This document shows positions 55,430 through 64,000 of a DNA stretch of 64,000 nt, in pieces; positions within the stretch are counted from its first letter, which is position 1, and each line of letters starts with the position of its first letter. The position numbers and the translations under genes are program-made. The DNA is taken from assembly GCA_902781705.1 (NCBI GenBank), contig CACZKE010000007.1, positions 56,203 to 120,202 on the forward strand, given 5' to 3'. The stretch comes from an uncultured Bacteroidia bacterium. GTDB taxonomy: Bacteria > Bacteroidota > Bacteroidia > Bacteroidales > UBA932. The notes under the pieces are model-generated. The model was not told the DNA's origin. It did not search any database and worked only from the letters and a program-made list of their open reading frames with translations.

Positions 55430-56575
55430 TCACAAATAAGGAAACCGCCAGTCTCCGTAATACTCTTCTTCCGAAGGAAGGTCGATGCGTGCGGCGGCCG
55501 TATTGAGGACTTCCACAAAACCGATACCGCCTTCGATGTTGGAGGGGACGGTGACGGGCTCCACGATGGCGGGTTCGTATCCGTCCGAGGAAATGGTCCG
55601 TAGGGCACGGAGATAGAAATAGGCGTCCCGGGAACAATGACTGAGGCGGATTTCCAGACGATGCGCAGCCCGGCAACGGTCAAAACCACGCTCCTGGGCC
55701 TCGATGTATCCGTAACGCCGGAGGACTTCTGCTCCAAGACTCATGAAATCCGGTCCCTCATCGTTCCAGGAGGAGAACGCATTCATCTTGAGATGCGCCG
55801 TCCCGTCCCGGAACATCTGGTCGGAAAAGCAGGCGAAGGATCCGTTTCCGGAAAAGTCAAAAAAGGTCAGGTCGTCCGCACCCATGTTTCCGTCCAACAG
55901 GACCGGGTCGTCCAAATCATGTATATACAGGGTGTTATCCACGGAAACGAAAAGGTCGGGGCCTCCGTCCAGGAAAGAATACCAACCCTCGGAAATGTTC
56001 CGGAGGGAAATGGAATACCAGTTCTCCTCACCTTTCCGGTCAGGAACATCGGCCCGGAGTTGGAGATAACGGTCCGTCCAGTCTATATGCCGGACGGTAA
56101 CCCGGGCCGTATCCACCTTCGCGATGGACACCGGTTCCGGAACGGTCATTTCGGAAGATGCCGCCTTGTAGGCTCCCTGATTGGCCTCGAACTGCAGGCG
56201 GACTTTGTCCCCCGGCCGGAGCGATGCCGGGAATGTGACGGGGAGTTGGCGGTGATGGTCGAGTTTGAGACCGTCTGACATCAAGGGCATCACGGTCCAG
56301 TCGGAATAGTCGGAATGCTGTTCCGTCAGATCTGCCGTACGCACACTGACGTCGGCCACCTCCTTTCCGTTCACGGTACAGATGACCCGGGCGTCCTCCA
56401 CGGCTTTCACAAGGCCCCCTTCGCTGAGGGAAATACAGACGGTCTGGACATCGGACGCCTGCTCCAGCCAGCCGACGGCCATGAGCCGGGGTTCCACCCG
56501 GCTGAAATCGTAATCGATGGTACTCGTACAGGCCCCGACAATGAGCGCTGTCAATGGAATGAAGATTCTTTTCAT
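55430..56575 (-). CDS. DUF4249 lipoprotein, partner of TonB receptor
   Basis: A 381-residue protein matching the DUF4249 pattern: lipobox GACT (Cys16 in IVGAC), an Ig-like N-terminal half (LMAVGWLEQASDVQTVCISLS, VEDARVICTVNGKEV) and a C-terminal half with RLSHCSRDAYFYLRALRTIS and GYEPAIVEPVTVPSNIEGGIGF. DUF4249 proteins are usually encoded directly after STN/FecA-like TonB receptors and are likely surface lipoproteins helping substrate capture. It starts 3 bp after the receptor stop. Function is unproven. Confidence 0.85.
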   Translation of the reverse strand: MKRIFIPLTALIVGACTSTIDYDFSRVEPRLMAVGWLEQASDVQTVCISLSEGGLVKAVEDARVICTVNGKEVADVSVRTADLTEQHSDYSDWTVMPLMSDGLKLDHHRQLPVTFPASLRPGDKVRLQFEANQGAYKAASSEMTVPEPVSIAKVDTARVTVRHIDWTDRYLQLRADVPDRKGEENWYSISLRNISEGWYSFLDGGPDLFVSVDNTLYIHDLDDPVLLDGNMGADDLTFFDFSGNGSFACFSDQMFRDGTAHLKMNAFSSWNDEGPDFMSLGAEVLRRYGYIEAQERGFDRCRAAHRLEIRLSHCSRDAYFYLRALRTISSDGYEPAIVEPVTVPSNIEGGIGFVEVLNTAAARIDLPSEEEYYGDWRFPYL

Positions 56576-56578
56576 GGC

Positions 56579-59188
56579 TTAGAATGTCCTGGTGTAACCG
56601 ACGGAAGGGAAGAAAGGAAGGAGGGTGATCTTCTTGAGCCGGACCGAATGGACCTGCTGCCATTCCCATGTCCCGTCCGGATTGGAACTGGCCGTGGATG
56701 TTTCCTTGTTCTCCTTGAGTACCAGACTCGGATTCTTGTGATTATAGACGTTGTACACGCTCAGGTTCCAGATTCCTTCCCCGCGTCGATGCTTCCGGTG
56801 GAAGTTGAAGCCCAGGTTCAGGTTGTGGCTGGAAGGAAGGCGGTAGTTGTTCCGGGAAGTGACAAAGTCCTCGAAGCGCAGGTCGCCGGCGGGTGAAGCC
56901 ATGACGATCCTCCGCTCCGGAAGGGTGGTCACTCCGCCCGAGGCGAAGTGCCAGGTGGCGCTGAGATCGAACCGCTCATTGAACCTGTGGTTCACCACAA
57001 GGTTCACGTTGTGCCGCCGGTCGTAGCGGTACGGGAAGCGTTCGCCCCGGTTGATGGTCGGGAACAGCCGGTCGCTTTTCGCGAGCGTATAGCCCAGCCA
57101 GCCGGTGGTCTTCCCCATCGTCTTCTCGACGAAGAGTTCCAGGCCCATCGCCCGGCCGGAGCCCACTTCCACCTTGTTCTCCCATCCGTTGGAGTCGAAC
57201 AGGAACGCTACGCCTTCCTTGTACTCCAGAACGTTCTGAATGGATTTGTAATACCCCTCCAGCGAGAATTCCCAGCCGGGAATGCCGTTATAGTACAAGC
57301 CCAGCGAGAACTGGTCCGACGTTTCGGGACGGATGTCCTTGGTGATGGGGACCCAGAGGTCCAGGGGAAGGGTGATCTGCGAGGAAGACAGCAGGTGGAC
57401 ATACTGCGACATCCGGGAATAGGACGCTTTGGCCGCCCAGTCGTCGGTGAAATTCACTTTCGCGCTCATGCGCGGTTCCAGGGACCAATAGGTTTTTCCC
57501 TGGGTGTTGAACAGGGAGGCATGAAGGCCGGGATTCAGCGTCAGGCGGTTCCCGAGACGGATGTCGTCCTCCACATACAGGCTGGCCTCATGGCCCACCT
57601 GCGTGTCATTGCTTCTCAGGTTGAGCGTCGTGTCGATCTGGACCACCCCGTCCGATATCTCCTGGGCATAGGTGGACACGGTTTCCGGGATGAAGGTGTG
57701 GAATGTGTACTGGGCGCCGAACTTGACCTGTCGGGAAGAGGAGGGCATATAGTCGAAGTCGGCCTTCGCCACCCAGTCCCGCATCCCGGAACGGTAGTCC
57801 AGTTGGTACCGGCTGTTGTCGACGGTTCCGTCCAGGGCCGTTTCCTTGGACACCAGGTCCGAGGCCACCTTCATCCGGTAACGATTGTAGGCCACCGTCG
57901 TATTGGCAAAGAGTTTCGGGCCCATGACATGGTTCCAACGGAGGGCCGCCACCGTATTCCCCCACCGAAGACCCAGGTACGAGTTGTCGGTGGTGGAACT
58001 GCCCATCCGGGAATTTTCGGATTGGTCGTCGTATCGGTAGTGGAAGTTGTCCAGGCCGTTGTAAACGTTGAAAAACAGTCGGTCTCGCTCGCTGAAGCGG
58101 TGCGTGAACTTGGCATCCAGGTCATAGAAATAATACGTTCCGTCGAACCCGGCAAGTTTGACGATCGGGGTGAGGAAGAACGTATGCATGCCCCGCGCAC
58201 TGATGGAATAGGAGGTCCTTCCTTTCCAGATGGGCCCTTCCAGGTGCAGTTTGTCGCTGATCATGCTCACGCCGAAACTCCCGTGTGTCTCATACAGATT
58301 GCCGTCGTTAGTGCGGACATCGACGATGCTGGAGATACGGCCGCCGTAGCGGGCCGGGAAGGAGCCTTTGTACAGGGTCATTTTCTTGATGGCTTCCGGC
58401 TGGAAGATGGAGAAGATACCCAGCAGGTGTTCCGCATTGTAGATGGGAATCCCGTCCAGCAGGAGCAGGTTCTCGTCCGGTCCGCCGCCCCGGACGTAGA
58501 TGCCGGAGAAGCCCTCCGTCCCGCCCTGGACACCGGGCAGGAGCTGGAGCGTCTTGATGACATCGGCCTCGCCGAAAAGGGCCGGGGCCGACTTGATGAC
58601 CTGCAGCGGAACCTCGATGGCGCTCATCTTGGTCGATGCGATGCCGGATTCCTTCTGCGCAGTGACGACGGCCTCTTCCAGGGAAGCGCCGGGAACCAGT
58701 TGCACATGGACAGTCCGGTTGCTCCGCGCGGGAATGGTGACCGTCTGCGTCGCATACCCCACATAGGAATAGGTGACTTTGACCTCCTCCTTTTCCGGAA
58801 TCGTCAGGGAATAGAAACCGAAGTTATTGGTGACGGCCCCGTCCCTGCCGACGGTCGCTCCAGCTCCGATGAGCGTCTCGCCCGTGGCGGCATCCGTGAT
58901 CAGACCGCTGATCGTCACTTTCCGTACCTTCCTGAGAACCACGTGGTTTCCCTTGATCTCATAGCGGATGTCCGTCCCCTCGAATAGGCTTTCCAGCGCC
59001 TGCTCGAGCGTGGCCCCATCGGCCTGTACCGCTTTCCTCTCCAGCGGCAGCGCGGCATCATACACGAAATGGACACCATACCTCTGCTCCAGGGCGGCCA
59101 TCCCCTCGCGCAGCGTCGTCTGCGCCCACAGGCTCGTCGCGACCAGCAGAAGGACGACCGTCGGTAGCGTTTTTCTTATCATATTCAT
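56579..59188 (-). CDS. FecA-like TonB-dependent transducer with STN domain
   Basis: An 869-residue outer-membrane receptor. A signal peptide (ending SLWAQ, residue 22) is followed by a secretin/TonB short N-terminal (STN) domain (about 30-88; GMAALEQRYGVHFVYDAALP), a carboxypeptidase regulatory-like domain (about 93-175), a plug (ETLIGAGATV lies before it; TEGFSGIYVRGGGPDENLLL within it) and a beta-barrel. STN domains contact FecR-type anti-sigma factors, so this receptor probably signals ligand binding to the FecR and ECF sigma encoded upstream. The ligand is unknown. It lies 15 bp after the barrel gene and 3 bp before the DUF4249 gene. Confidence 0.9.
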   Translation of the reverse strand: MNMIRKTLPTVVLLLVATSLWAQTTLREGMAALEQRYGVHFVYDAALPLERKAVQADGATLEQALESLFEGTDIRYEIKGNHVVLRKVRKVTISGLITDAATGETLIGAGATVGRDGAVTNNFGFYSLTIPEKEEVKVTYSYVGYATQTVTIPARSNRTVHVQLVPGASLEEAVVTAQKESGIASTKMSAIEVPLQVIKSAPALFGEADVIKTLQLLPGVQGGTEGFSGIYVRGGGPDENLLLLDGIPIYNAEHLLGIFSIFQPEAIKKMTLYKGSFPARYGGRISSIVDVRTNDGNLYETHGSFGVSMISDKLHLEGPIWKGRTSYSISARGMHTFFLTPIVKLAGFDGTYYFYDLDAKFTHRFSERDRLFFNVYNGLDNFHYRYDDQSENSRMGSSTTDNSYLGLRWGNTVAALRWNHVMGPKLFANTTVAYNRYRMKVASDLVSKETALDGTVDNSRYQLDYRSGMRDWVAKADFDYMPSSSRQVKFGAQYTFHTFIPETVSTYAQEISDGVVQIDTTLNLRSNDTQVGHEASLYVEDDIRLGNRLTLNPGLHASLFNTQGKTYWSLEPRMSAKVNFTDDWAAKASYSRMSQYVHLLSSSQITLPLDLWVPITKDIRPETSDQFSLGLYYNGIPGWEFSLEGYYKSIQNVLEYKEGVAFLFDSNGWENKVEVGSGRAMGLELFVEKTMGKTTGWLGYTLAKSDRLFPTINRGERFPYRYDRRHNVNLVVNHRFNERFDLSATWHFASGGVTTLPERRIVMASPAGDLRFEDFVTSRNNYRLPSSHNLNLGFNFHRKHRRGEGIWNLSVYNVYNHKNPSLVLKENKETSTASSNPDGTWEWQQVHSVRLKKITLLPFFPSVGYTRTF

Positions 59189-59203
59189 TTTCAGACGTTT
59201 CCT

Positions 59204-59857
59204 CTAGTATATAAGCCCGATCTTCGGCCCCACGGTGAGATTGGTCCGCTTTTCTGAATGCTTGTAATAGTTGAACGTGACAGGCTGGTAATCCAGGGAC
59301 ACGCCGAAGGAGAGTTTAGCGCCCTTCGTGCCGATATGTCGGGAAACACCCAGGTCGATGGAGCCGAAGACACCGCCCTTCACGTCAAGGGTATGGTCCA
59401 GATCTCTCAGGTACTCATAGTCAGAGGCATCGATCGTCCCGTCACCGCCATACAGAACGCCATAGTTCAAGCTGGAATCGCTGAAAAAGGCATACCCCAG
59501 CCGCGCCCCGACAAAAGGCGTCCATTTCCGGTCCGGAAGGAAATCGTACCGGGCATACACAAAGGGACGGACGGCATGATACGGTTTCGTCTGCACAATG
59601 ATGTTTTCCATTCCGCTGGGAAGCAGCCGGCTCATATAACTGGTATAATTCACGCCGGCCCCGGCCGAAAAATGCTCATTGACCTTATACCCTCCGAACA
59701 GGTCGAACCCGTAGCGGTTGGCCTCCGACTTCTTGAGGCTGATGCCGTAGGAAGCATCGACCCCGATTTCGAATTTCCTGATTTCCTGGGCGGAGAGGGA
59801 CGGCAGCAGGCAACAGGCTGCCGCGAGCAATACGATCTTTCTAACTGCGTTATTCAT
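59204..59857 (-). CDS. Small outer-membrane beta-barrel protein
   Basis: A 217-residue protein from the ATG at 59857 (MNNAVRKIVLLAAACCLLPS, cleavage near LSAQ); alternative in-frame ATGs at 59863 and 59908 are less natural signal-peptide starts. The mature part has alternating amphipathic strands (KFEIGVDASYGISLKK, YGFDLFGGYKVNEHFSAGAG, WTPFVGARLGYAFF, KLSFGVSLDYQPVTFNYY) of a PF13568/OmpW-like 8- to 10-stranded barrel. It is inserted between fecR and the STN receptor, an unusual place, and is probably co-transcribed with the receptor. Function unknown. Confidence 0.75.
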   Translation of the reverse strand: MNNAVRKIVLLAAACCLLPSLSAQEIRKFEIGVDASYGISLKKSEANRYGFDLFGGYKVNEHFSAGAGVNYTSYMSRLLPSGMENIIVQTKPYHAVRPFVYARYDFLPDRKWTPFVGARLGYAFFSDSSLNYGVLYGGDGTIDASDYEYLRDLDHTLDVKGGVFGSIDLGVSRHIGTKGAKLSFGVSLDYQPVTFNYYKHSEKRTNLTVGPKIGLIY

Positions 59858-59892
59858 AATCATTTCATTATCAATCGATTTCACAAAGCGCC

Positions 59893-59924
59893 TTATGTAA
59901 AACGACATAAAGCGGTTTACATAA
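59893..59924. promoter_or_regulatory. Inverted repeat between fecR and barrel gene
   Basis: TTATGTAAA (59893-59901) and TTTACATAA (59916-59924) are perfect 9-bp arms with a 14-bp spacer. It could be a regulator-binding site before the barrel-receptor-DUF4249 transcript or a weak terminator after fecR. I see no TAnnTTTG box here, which would fit dependence on the locus's own ECF sigma factor. Confidence 0.4.
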
Positions 59925-59956
59925 TTACCTATGCATGAAGCACTTGCGGGAAACGG

Positions 59957-60724
59957 TCATTTCCGGTCGATGGTGACGTCCAGGGCGGCTTCGATGAGGG
60001 AGAGGGTTTCGTCGAGGTCGGCCGTGGAGAAGGTGCCGGTGAGGAGCCGGGAGGGGGCGTCGGTGGAGAGGGGGACGCCGTAGAAGGCGGAGAGCTCCTG
60101 GAGGACGGTTTCCAGCGGGGTGGCCTCGTAGCGGAAGGAGCCGGTGGCCCAGGCCGATGGATTCGGAAGCGGAGTCTCTTCCAGGACGGGGACGGCATCC
60201 CGGAGCGAGGCGGACTGCCCGGCCGTGAGGATGAGGCCGTCACCCTGGGTTCCCGCAAAGCGTACGCGGCCCTCGGTGACATCGACCCGCGTGTCCATGC
60301 CACCGGCAGCGACCTGGAAGACGGTCCCGAGGACCGTAACCGTGGCCGAGGGTGCCGTGACGGTGAAGGGGTGCGCCTCGTCATGGACGACCTCATAGAG
60401 GACCTTGCCGGTCATCGACACCTGCCGGGAGGCCTTGTGCGGCTGGTAGCGGAGCGTCGCTCCCGGGGCAAGGGTGGCGCGGGTACCATCGACCAGGGTA
60501 AAGGCCTGCGCCAGGTCGTAGCTGCGGTATTCGGTCCATGTGTTCCGCCAGGAGAAGAATACGCCGAGGGCCAGGGCCGCCGCGACGGGCAGGGTCCACA
60601 GCAGCCACACCGGATGGCGCCGACGGGCTCCGGAGAGTTTCTCCCACGCGGCCTGCGTGTCGAACGTCCCCTGCCGATAATGGCGGAGGACAAAGGAAAG
60701 ATGCTTTTCGTCAAAATGATCCAT
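59957..60724 (-). CDS. FecR-family anti-sigma factor
   Basis: A 255-residue inner-membrane regulator. A short cytoplasmic part (about 1-37) precedes one membrane helix (about 38-57, PVWLLWTLPVAAALALGVFF). The periplasmic FecR domain (about 70-165) includes LVDGTRATLAPGATLRYQP, GKVLYEVVHDEAHPFTVTAP and TVLGTVFQV, and is followed by a DUF4974-type STN-contacting domain (PLETVLQELSAFYGVPLST, residues about 185-253). It holds the ECF sigma factor inactive until the TonB receptor signals. At 255 residues it is shorter than many Bacteroidota FecR proteins, mainly in the cytoplasmic part. It lies 36 bp after the sigma gene. Confidence 0.9.
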   Translation of the reverse strand: MDHFDEKHLSFVLRHYRQGTFDTQAAWEKLSGARRRHPVWLLWTLPVAAALALGVFFSWRNTWTEYRSYDLAQAFTLVDGTRATLAPGATLRYQPHKASRQVSMTGKVLYEVVHDEAHPFTVTAPSATVTVLGTVFQVAAGGMDTRVDVTEGRVRFAGTQGDGLILTAGQSASLRDAVPVLEETPLPNPSAWATGSFRYEATPLETVLQELSAFYGVPLSTDAPSRLLTGTFSTADLDETLSLIEAALDVTIDRK

Positions 60725-60760
60725 ACACCCTCAAGACGCACAACTCCGTGAAAAGTACCA

Positions 60761-61261
60761 TCAGAAAAATGAAAAAATGAAGTCGAGGATTTCCGGGCCG
60801 CCATCGCGGAGGGTCTCCAGCGCCCGGGAAATGTGATTACGGACGGTGTGTTCGGAAAGGTTCAACTCTTCAGCTATCTCCTTGTAGGACAGGCCGTCAC
60901 GCTTGGCCAGAAGGAGGCATTTCCGGCGCATTTCGGGGAGGGAATCCACGGCGGTCCAAAGGCGGGCTTCCAGGGTGGAGCGCTCCGCTGCTTCGTCGTC
61001 GGAAATGGGCCCGTCCAGGTCCATGGGCAGCGGTTCCGTCTTCCCGGTCCGCCGGAGCGCATCGATGCAACGGTTCCGGACGGCCGCATACAGCCAGGCC
61101 TTCACGCTCTGAATCGCTTTCTCCTGCTGCCAAAGTGCCGTAAAACTCTCCTGGACAATATCTTCCGCCGCATCCGGATCACCCAGGTAGTGCAGGGCAT
61201 ACAGGCACAGCGGACGGTAATACGTCCGGAACTCCGATTCCAATGCCTTCGACTTGTCCAT
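60761..61261 (-). CDS. ECF-type RNA polymerase sigma-70 factor
   Basis: A 166-residue ECF sigma factor. Region 2 is seen at YYRPLCLYALHYLGDPDAAEDIVQE with SVKAWLYAAVRNRCIDALRR, and region 4 at LPEMRRKCLLLAKRDGLSYKEIAEELNLSEHTVRNHISRAL (in two parts: residues about 109-131 and 132-150). It is expected to activate the downstream fecR, barrel, receptor and DUF4249 genes when FecR releases it. The start codon is only 8 bp after a -7 box (61270-61277), so its mRNA has almost no leader. Confidence 0.93.
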   Translation of the reverse strand: MDKSKALESEFRTYYRPLCLYALHYLGDPDAAEDIVQESFTALWQQEKAIQSVKAWLYAAVRNRCIDALRRTGKTEPLPMDLDGPISDDEAAERSTLEARLWTAVDSLPEMRRKCLLLAKRDGLSYKEIAEELNLSEHTVRNHISRALETLRDGGPEILDFIFSFF

Positions 61262-61269
61262 ACCGGCTG

Positions 61270-61296
61270 CAAAGATACGAAAAATACGTATCTTTG
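61270..61296. promoter_or_regulatory. Palindromic divergent promoter (ECF sigma / DUF1460)
   Basis: CAAAGATACG (61270-61279) and CGTATCTTTG (61287-61296) form a perfect 10-bp inverted repeat with a 7-bp spacer. Each arm contains TATCTTTG, a perfect -7 box reading outward: to the sigma gene (ATG 8 bp away) and to the DUF1460 gene (ATG 5 bp away). Both transcripts would be leaderless or nearly so, and the two promoters must compete for RNA polymerase. Confidence 0.65.
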
Positions 61297-61301
61297 TCGG
61301 T

Positions 61302-62144
61302 ATGAGACGATGGATGACTGCGCTGGTCCTCTTCCTCTCCCTGATGGCCTGTCAGGGACAGACGCCGGCCGAAAAGTATGTGACCACGCCGGAAGACGAG
61401 GCGTTGGCCGTTCAAGTAATGACGGACCTGAAAGGGTATGCCGATGAACCCGTGGGCGACCGCATGGTCCGGGCGGCGGAGGCGCTGCTTGGACAGCCGT
61501 ATGTAGCTGGAACACTGGAAGAACCGGAACAGGAAACCCTGTGCATCTACCTCACGCGGACGGACTGCATTCTCTTCGTGGAGACGTGCCTGGGACTGGT
61601 CCGCGCAGCTGGGCAGGACGGTTCCTTTGAGACCCTGGCCCGGGAACTGCGCGAGAGCCGGTACCGCGACGGGGTGTGCGGTCGCTATGAAGACCGGCTG
61701 CACTATACGACCGAATGGGCCCGGCAAGGCGTGAAACGAGGCGTCCTGCAGGAAATGACGGGGGCGCTGGGCGGCGTGGATTTCGGCCATCCGGTCCATT
61801 ACATGTCCCGGCATCCGGACTCCTACAAGCGGATGACGGATGTCGATGCCATCGCCGCCATCGAACGGCAGATCAACGCGGTGCCTTCCTCCTACATTCC
61901 CAAATCGGCTTTGAAAAAGGCCCTTCCGGGCATCCGGAACGGCGACATCATCCTCTTCACAACGAAGGTGGACGGCCTGGACGTATCCCACTGCGCCATC
62001 GCCAAAGTGGCACCAGGGAAGCCGGTCCGGTTCATCCACGCATCCACCGTGCCCATGAAGGTCGTCATGGACCCCAAGACCCTGGAAGAGTATGTGATGG
62101 GCCGGAAAGCCGTTACCGGTATCCAGGTGTACCGCGTCCGTTGA
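61302..62144 (+). CDS. DUF1460 lipoprotein (NlpC/P60-like amidase or peptidase)
   Basis: A 280-residue protein from the ATG at 61302 (MRRWMTALVLFLSLMAC, lipobox with Cys17); a longer reading from 61254 would start inside the divergent sigma gene. It matches DUF1460 (N-acetylmuramoyl-L-alanine amidase-like): the catalytic Cys is in RTDCILFVETCLGL, a His in LDVSHCAIAK, and GDIILFTTK matches the fold's GDI strand. Proteins of this family have a papain-like fold and are thought to act on peptidoglycan fragments. It probably is not part of the sigma/FecR circuit but shares its divergent promoter. Confidence 0.85.
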   Translation: MRRWMTALVLFLSLMACQGQTPAEKYVTTPEDEALAVQVMTDLKGYADEPVGDRMVRAAEALLGQPYVAGTLEEPEQETLCIYLTRTDCILFVETCLGLVRAAGQDGSFETLARELRESRYRDGVCGRYEDRLHYTTEWARQGVKRGVLQEMTGALGGVDFGHPVHYMSRHPDSYKRMTDVDAIAAIERQINAVPSSYIPKSALKKALPGIRNGDIILFTTKVDGLDVSHCAIAKVAPGKPVRFIHASTVPMKVVMDPKTLEEYVMGRKAVTGIQVYRVR

Positions 62145-62171
62145 TATTCTTCCAGAAATTTCGTAAATTTG
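62141..62171 (+). promoter_or_regulatory. Promoter of eno
   Basis: TTG (62141-62143), a 20-bp spacer and TAAATTTG (62164-62171). The -33 box overlaps the stop codon of the preceding gene; the ATG is 41 bp downstream. Confidence 0.65.
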
Positions 62172-62200
62172 CGGCGCTCCTAAGAAAGCAAACATTTTAA

Positions 62201-63517
<1,317 letters not shown>

Positions 63518-63538
63518 TCCAGGCGTGCTTAACGAATC

Positions 63539-63562
63539 AAACCGGCTCCCCTCACGGGAGTC
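63539..63562 (+). terminator. Intrinsic terminator after eno
   Basis: A stem AACCGGCTCCC / GGGAGTCGGTT (one mismatch) around a CTCAC loop, followed by eight T. Confidence 0.9.
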
Positions 63563-63587
63563 GGTTTTTTTTGTCGACTGCAACGAC

Positions 63588-63730
63588 CTCATCCTCAATT
63601 CTGCCCATATTTGAGGACGAACTAACGTATTCTGCCATCTCGTCCTCATTTCTGCCCACCTTTGAGGACGAACTAACGTATTTTGCCATCTCATCCTCAT
63701 TTCAAGCCGATTCTGAGGATGAACATCGCC
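63588..63730. repeat. 51-bp tandem repeats with internal dyads
   Basis: Two complete 51-bp units (63588-63638 and 63639-63689) and a diverged partial third (63690-about 63730). Each complete unit contains CCTCA near its start and TTGAGGACGAACTAACGTAT later, so every unit can fold into a hairpin (TCCTCA with TGAGGA). No gene is visible. The partial unit keeps both dyad arms (CATCCTCA / TGAGGATG) by compensating changes. Confidence 0.75.
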
Positions 63731-63736
63731 AATCGG

Positions 63737-63847
63737 AGGCCGCAGGCCGACTCATCCCCCTTCCAGGGGGACCGGAGGGGGTGTGCCCCCTCGGGGGCAG
63801 CCGCGTAGCGGCAGGGGGTCGGACGGCGGAGCCGACGTTTTTTGCGT
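63737..63847. repeat. Palindrome-dense GC-rich stretch upstream of the rRNA operon end
   Basis: Adjacent short palindromes: GGCCGCAGGCC, CCCCCTTCCAGGGGG, GGGGGTGTGCCCCC, CCCCCTCGGGGG, CCGCGTAGCGG, and GTCGG(9 nt)CCGAC followed by GTTTTTT. It looks like a dispersed intergenic repeat; the last hairpin with its T run could terminate plus-strand transcription. No coding potential. Confidence 0.55.
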
Positions 63848-63863
63848 TCGACCGAAGGAAGAA

Positions 63864-63900
63864 CAAAAATCCCCGGAACTCCATAGGAGTCCGGGGATTC
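63864..63900 (-). terminator. rRNA operon terminator
   Basis: On the minus strand AATCCCCGGACTCC pairs with GGAGTTCCGGGGATT (one bulge) and runs into TTTTTG, directly after the 5S rRNA gene. Confidence 0.85.
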
Positions 63901-63906
63901 AAAAAA

Positions 63907-64000
<94 letters not shown>

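Noticed and set aside
63588-63730. CRISPR array
   Set aside because: The repeats are contiguous 51-bp tandem units without unique spacers, only about 2.7 copies, and no cas genes are nearby.

Overview
The window is chromosomal DNA from a member of the Bacteroidota, most likely order Bacteroidales, with high G+C and strong C/G preference at third codon positions. Support comes from two SusC/SusD pairs, a hybrid two-component system (HTCS), DUF4249 and DUF4974-type FecR proteins, many lipoproteins with the lipid cysteine after a Bacteroidales-style lipobox, absence of purine-rich ribosome-binding sites, and repeated promoters of the TTTG / TAnnTTTG type. The genus cannot be fixed from the sequence alone.

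Layout. 1-2.8 kb: a truncated M16-like peptidase (-) diverges from a secreted TPR protein (+). 2.9-12.4 kb: a tight seven-gene minus-strand cluster (gaps 4-38 bp) encoding a class-C beta-lactamase-fold hydrolase, a CBM48-CE1-type esterase, an alpha/beta hydrolase, three type-B carboxylesterases and a VKOR-DsbA disulfide oxidase. 12.6-22.3 kb: divergently, two SusC/SusD operons. 22.4-26.5 kb: an HTCS regulator. 26.6-32.6 kb: a GH43 endo-arabinanase (-), then a very large GH54 alpha-L-arabinofuranosidase and a fourth type-B carboxylesterase (+). Together these form an esterase-rich polysaccharide utilization locus (PUL), probably for a feruloylated or acetylated arabinose-containing glycan (arabinan or arabinoxylan). 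Uptake would go through the SusCD pairs, sensing through the HTCS, and disulfide formation in the cysteine-rich GH54 possibly through the local VKOR-DsbA protein. A serine-type sulfatase, an unknown lipoprotein, and an Oar-like TonB-dependent receptor preceded by a long, structured leader ending in a terminator-like hairpin follow (32.8-39.6 kb).

39.7-55.4 kb is core cell-envelope territory: a minus operon PBP1A-ddl-prmC-U32 peptidase, then topA, an Lrp/AsnC regulator, ispD, and the rod-shape operon mreB-mreC-mreD-mrdA-rodA. 55.4-61.3 kb is a surface-signalling locus read leftwards: ECF sigma factor, FecR anti-sigma, a small outer-membrane barrel, an STN-containing TonB receptor and a DUF4249 lipoprotein. 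A DUF1460 peptidase-like lipoprotein diverges from it across a perfect palindrome made of two opposed -7 boxes. Enolase follows, then 51-bp tandem repeats and a palindrome-rich stretch, and the window ends in the 3' part of an rRNA operon (5S rRNA, minus strand).

The most unusual items are the GH54 enzyme, whose lamin-tail domain is interrupted by copies of a repeated module; the disulfide-forming gene inside the esterase operon; the structured leader at 35.8-36.25 kb; a TTTCCACC motif shared by both SusCD control regions; and a vestigial carboxylesterase 3' end at 32.66-32.72 kb.
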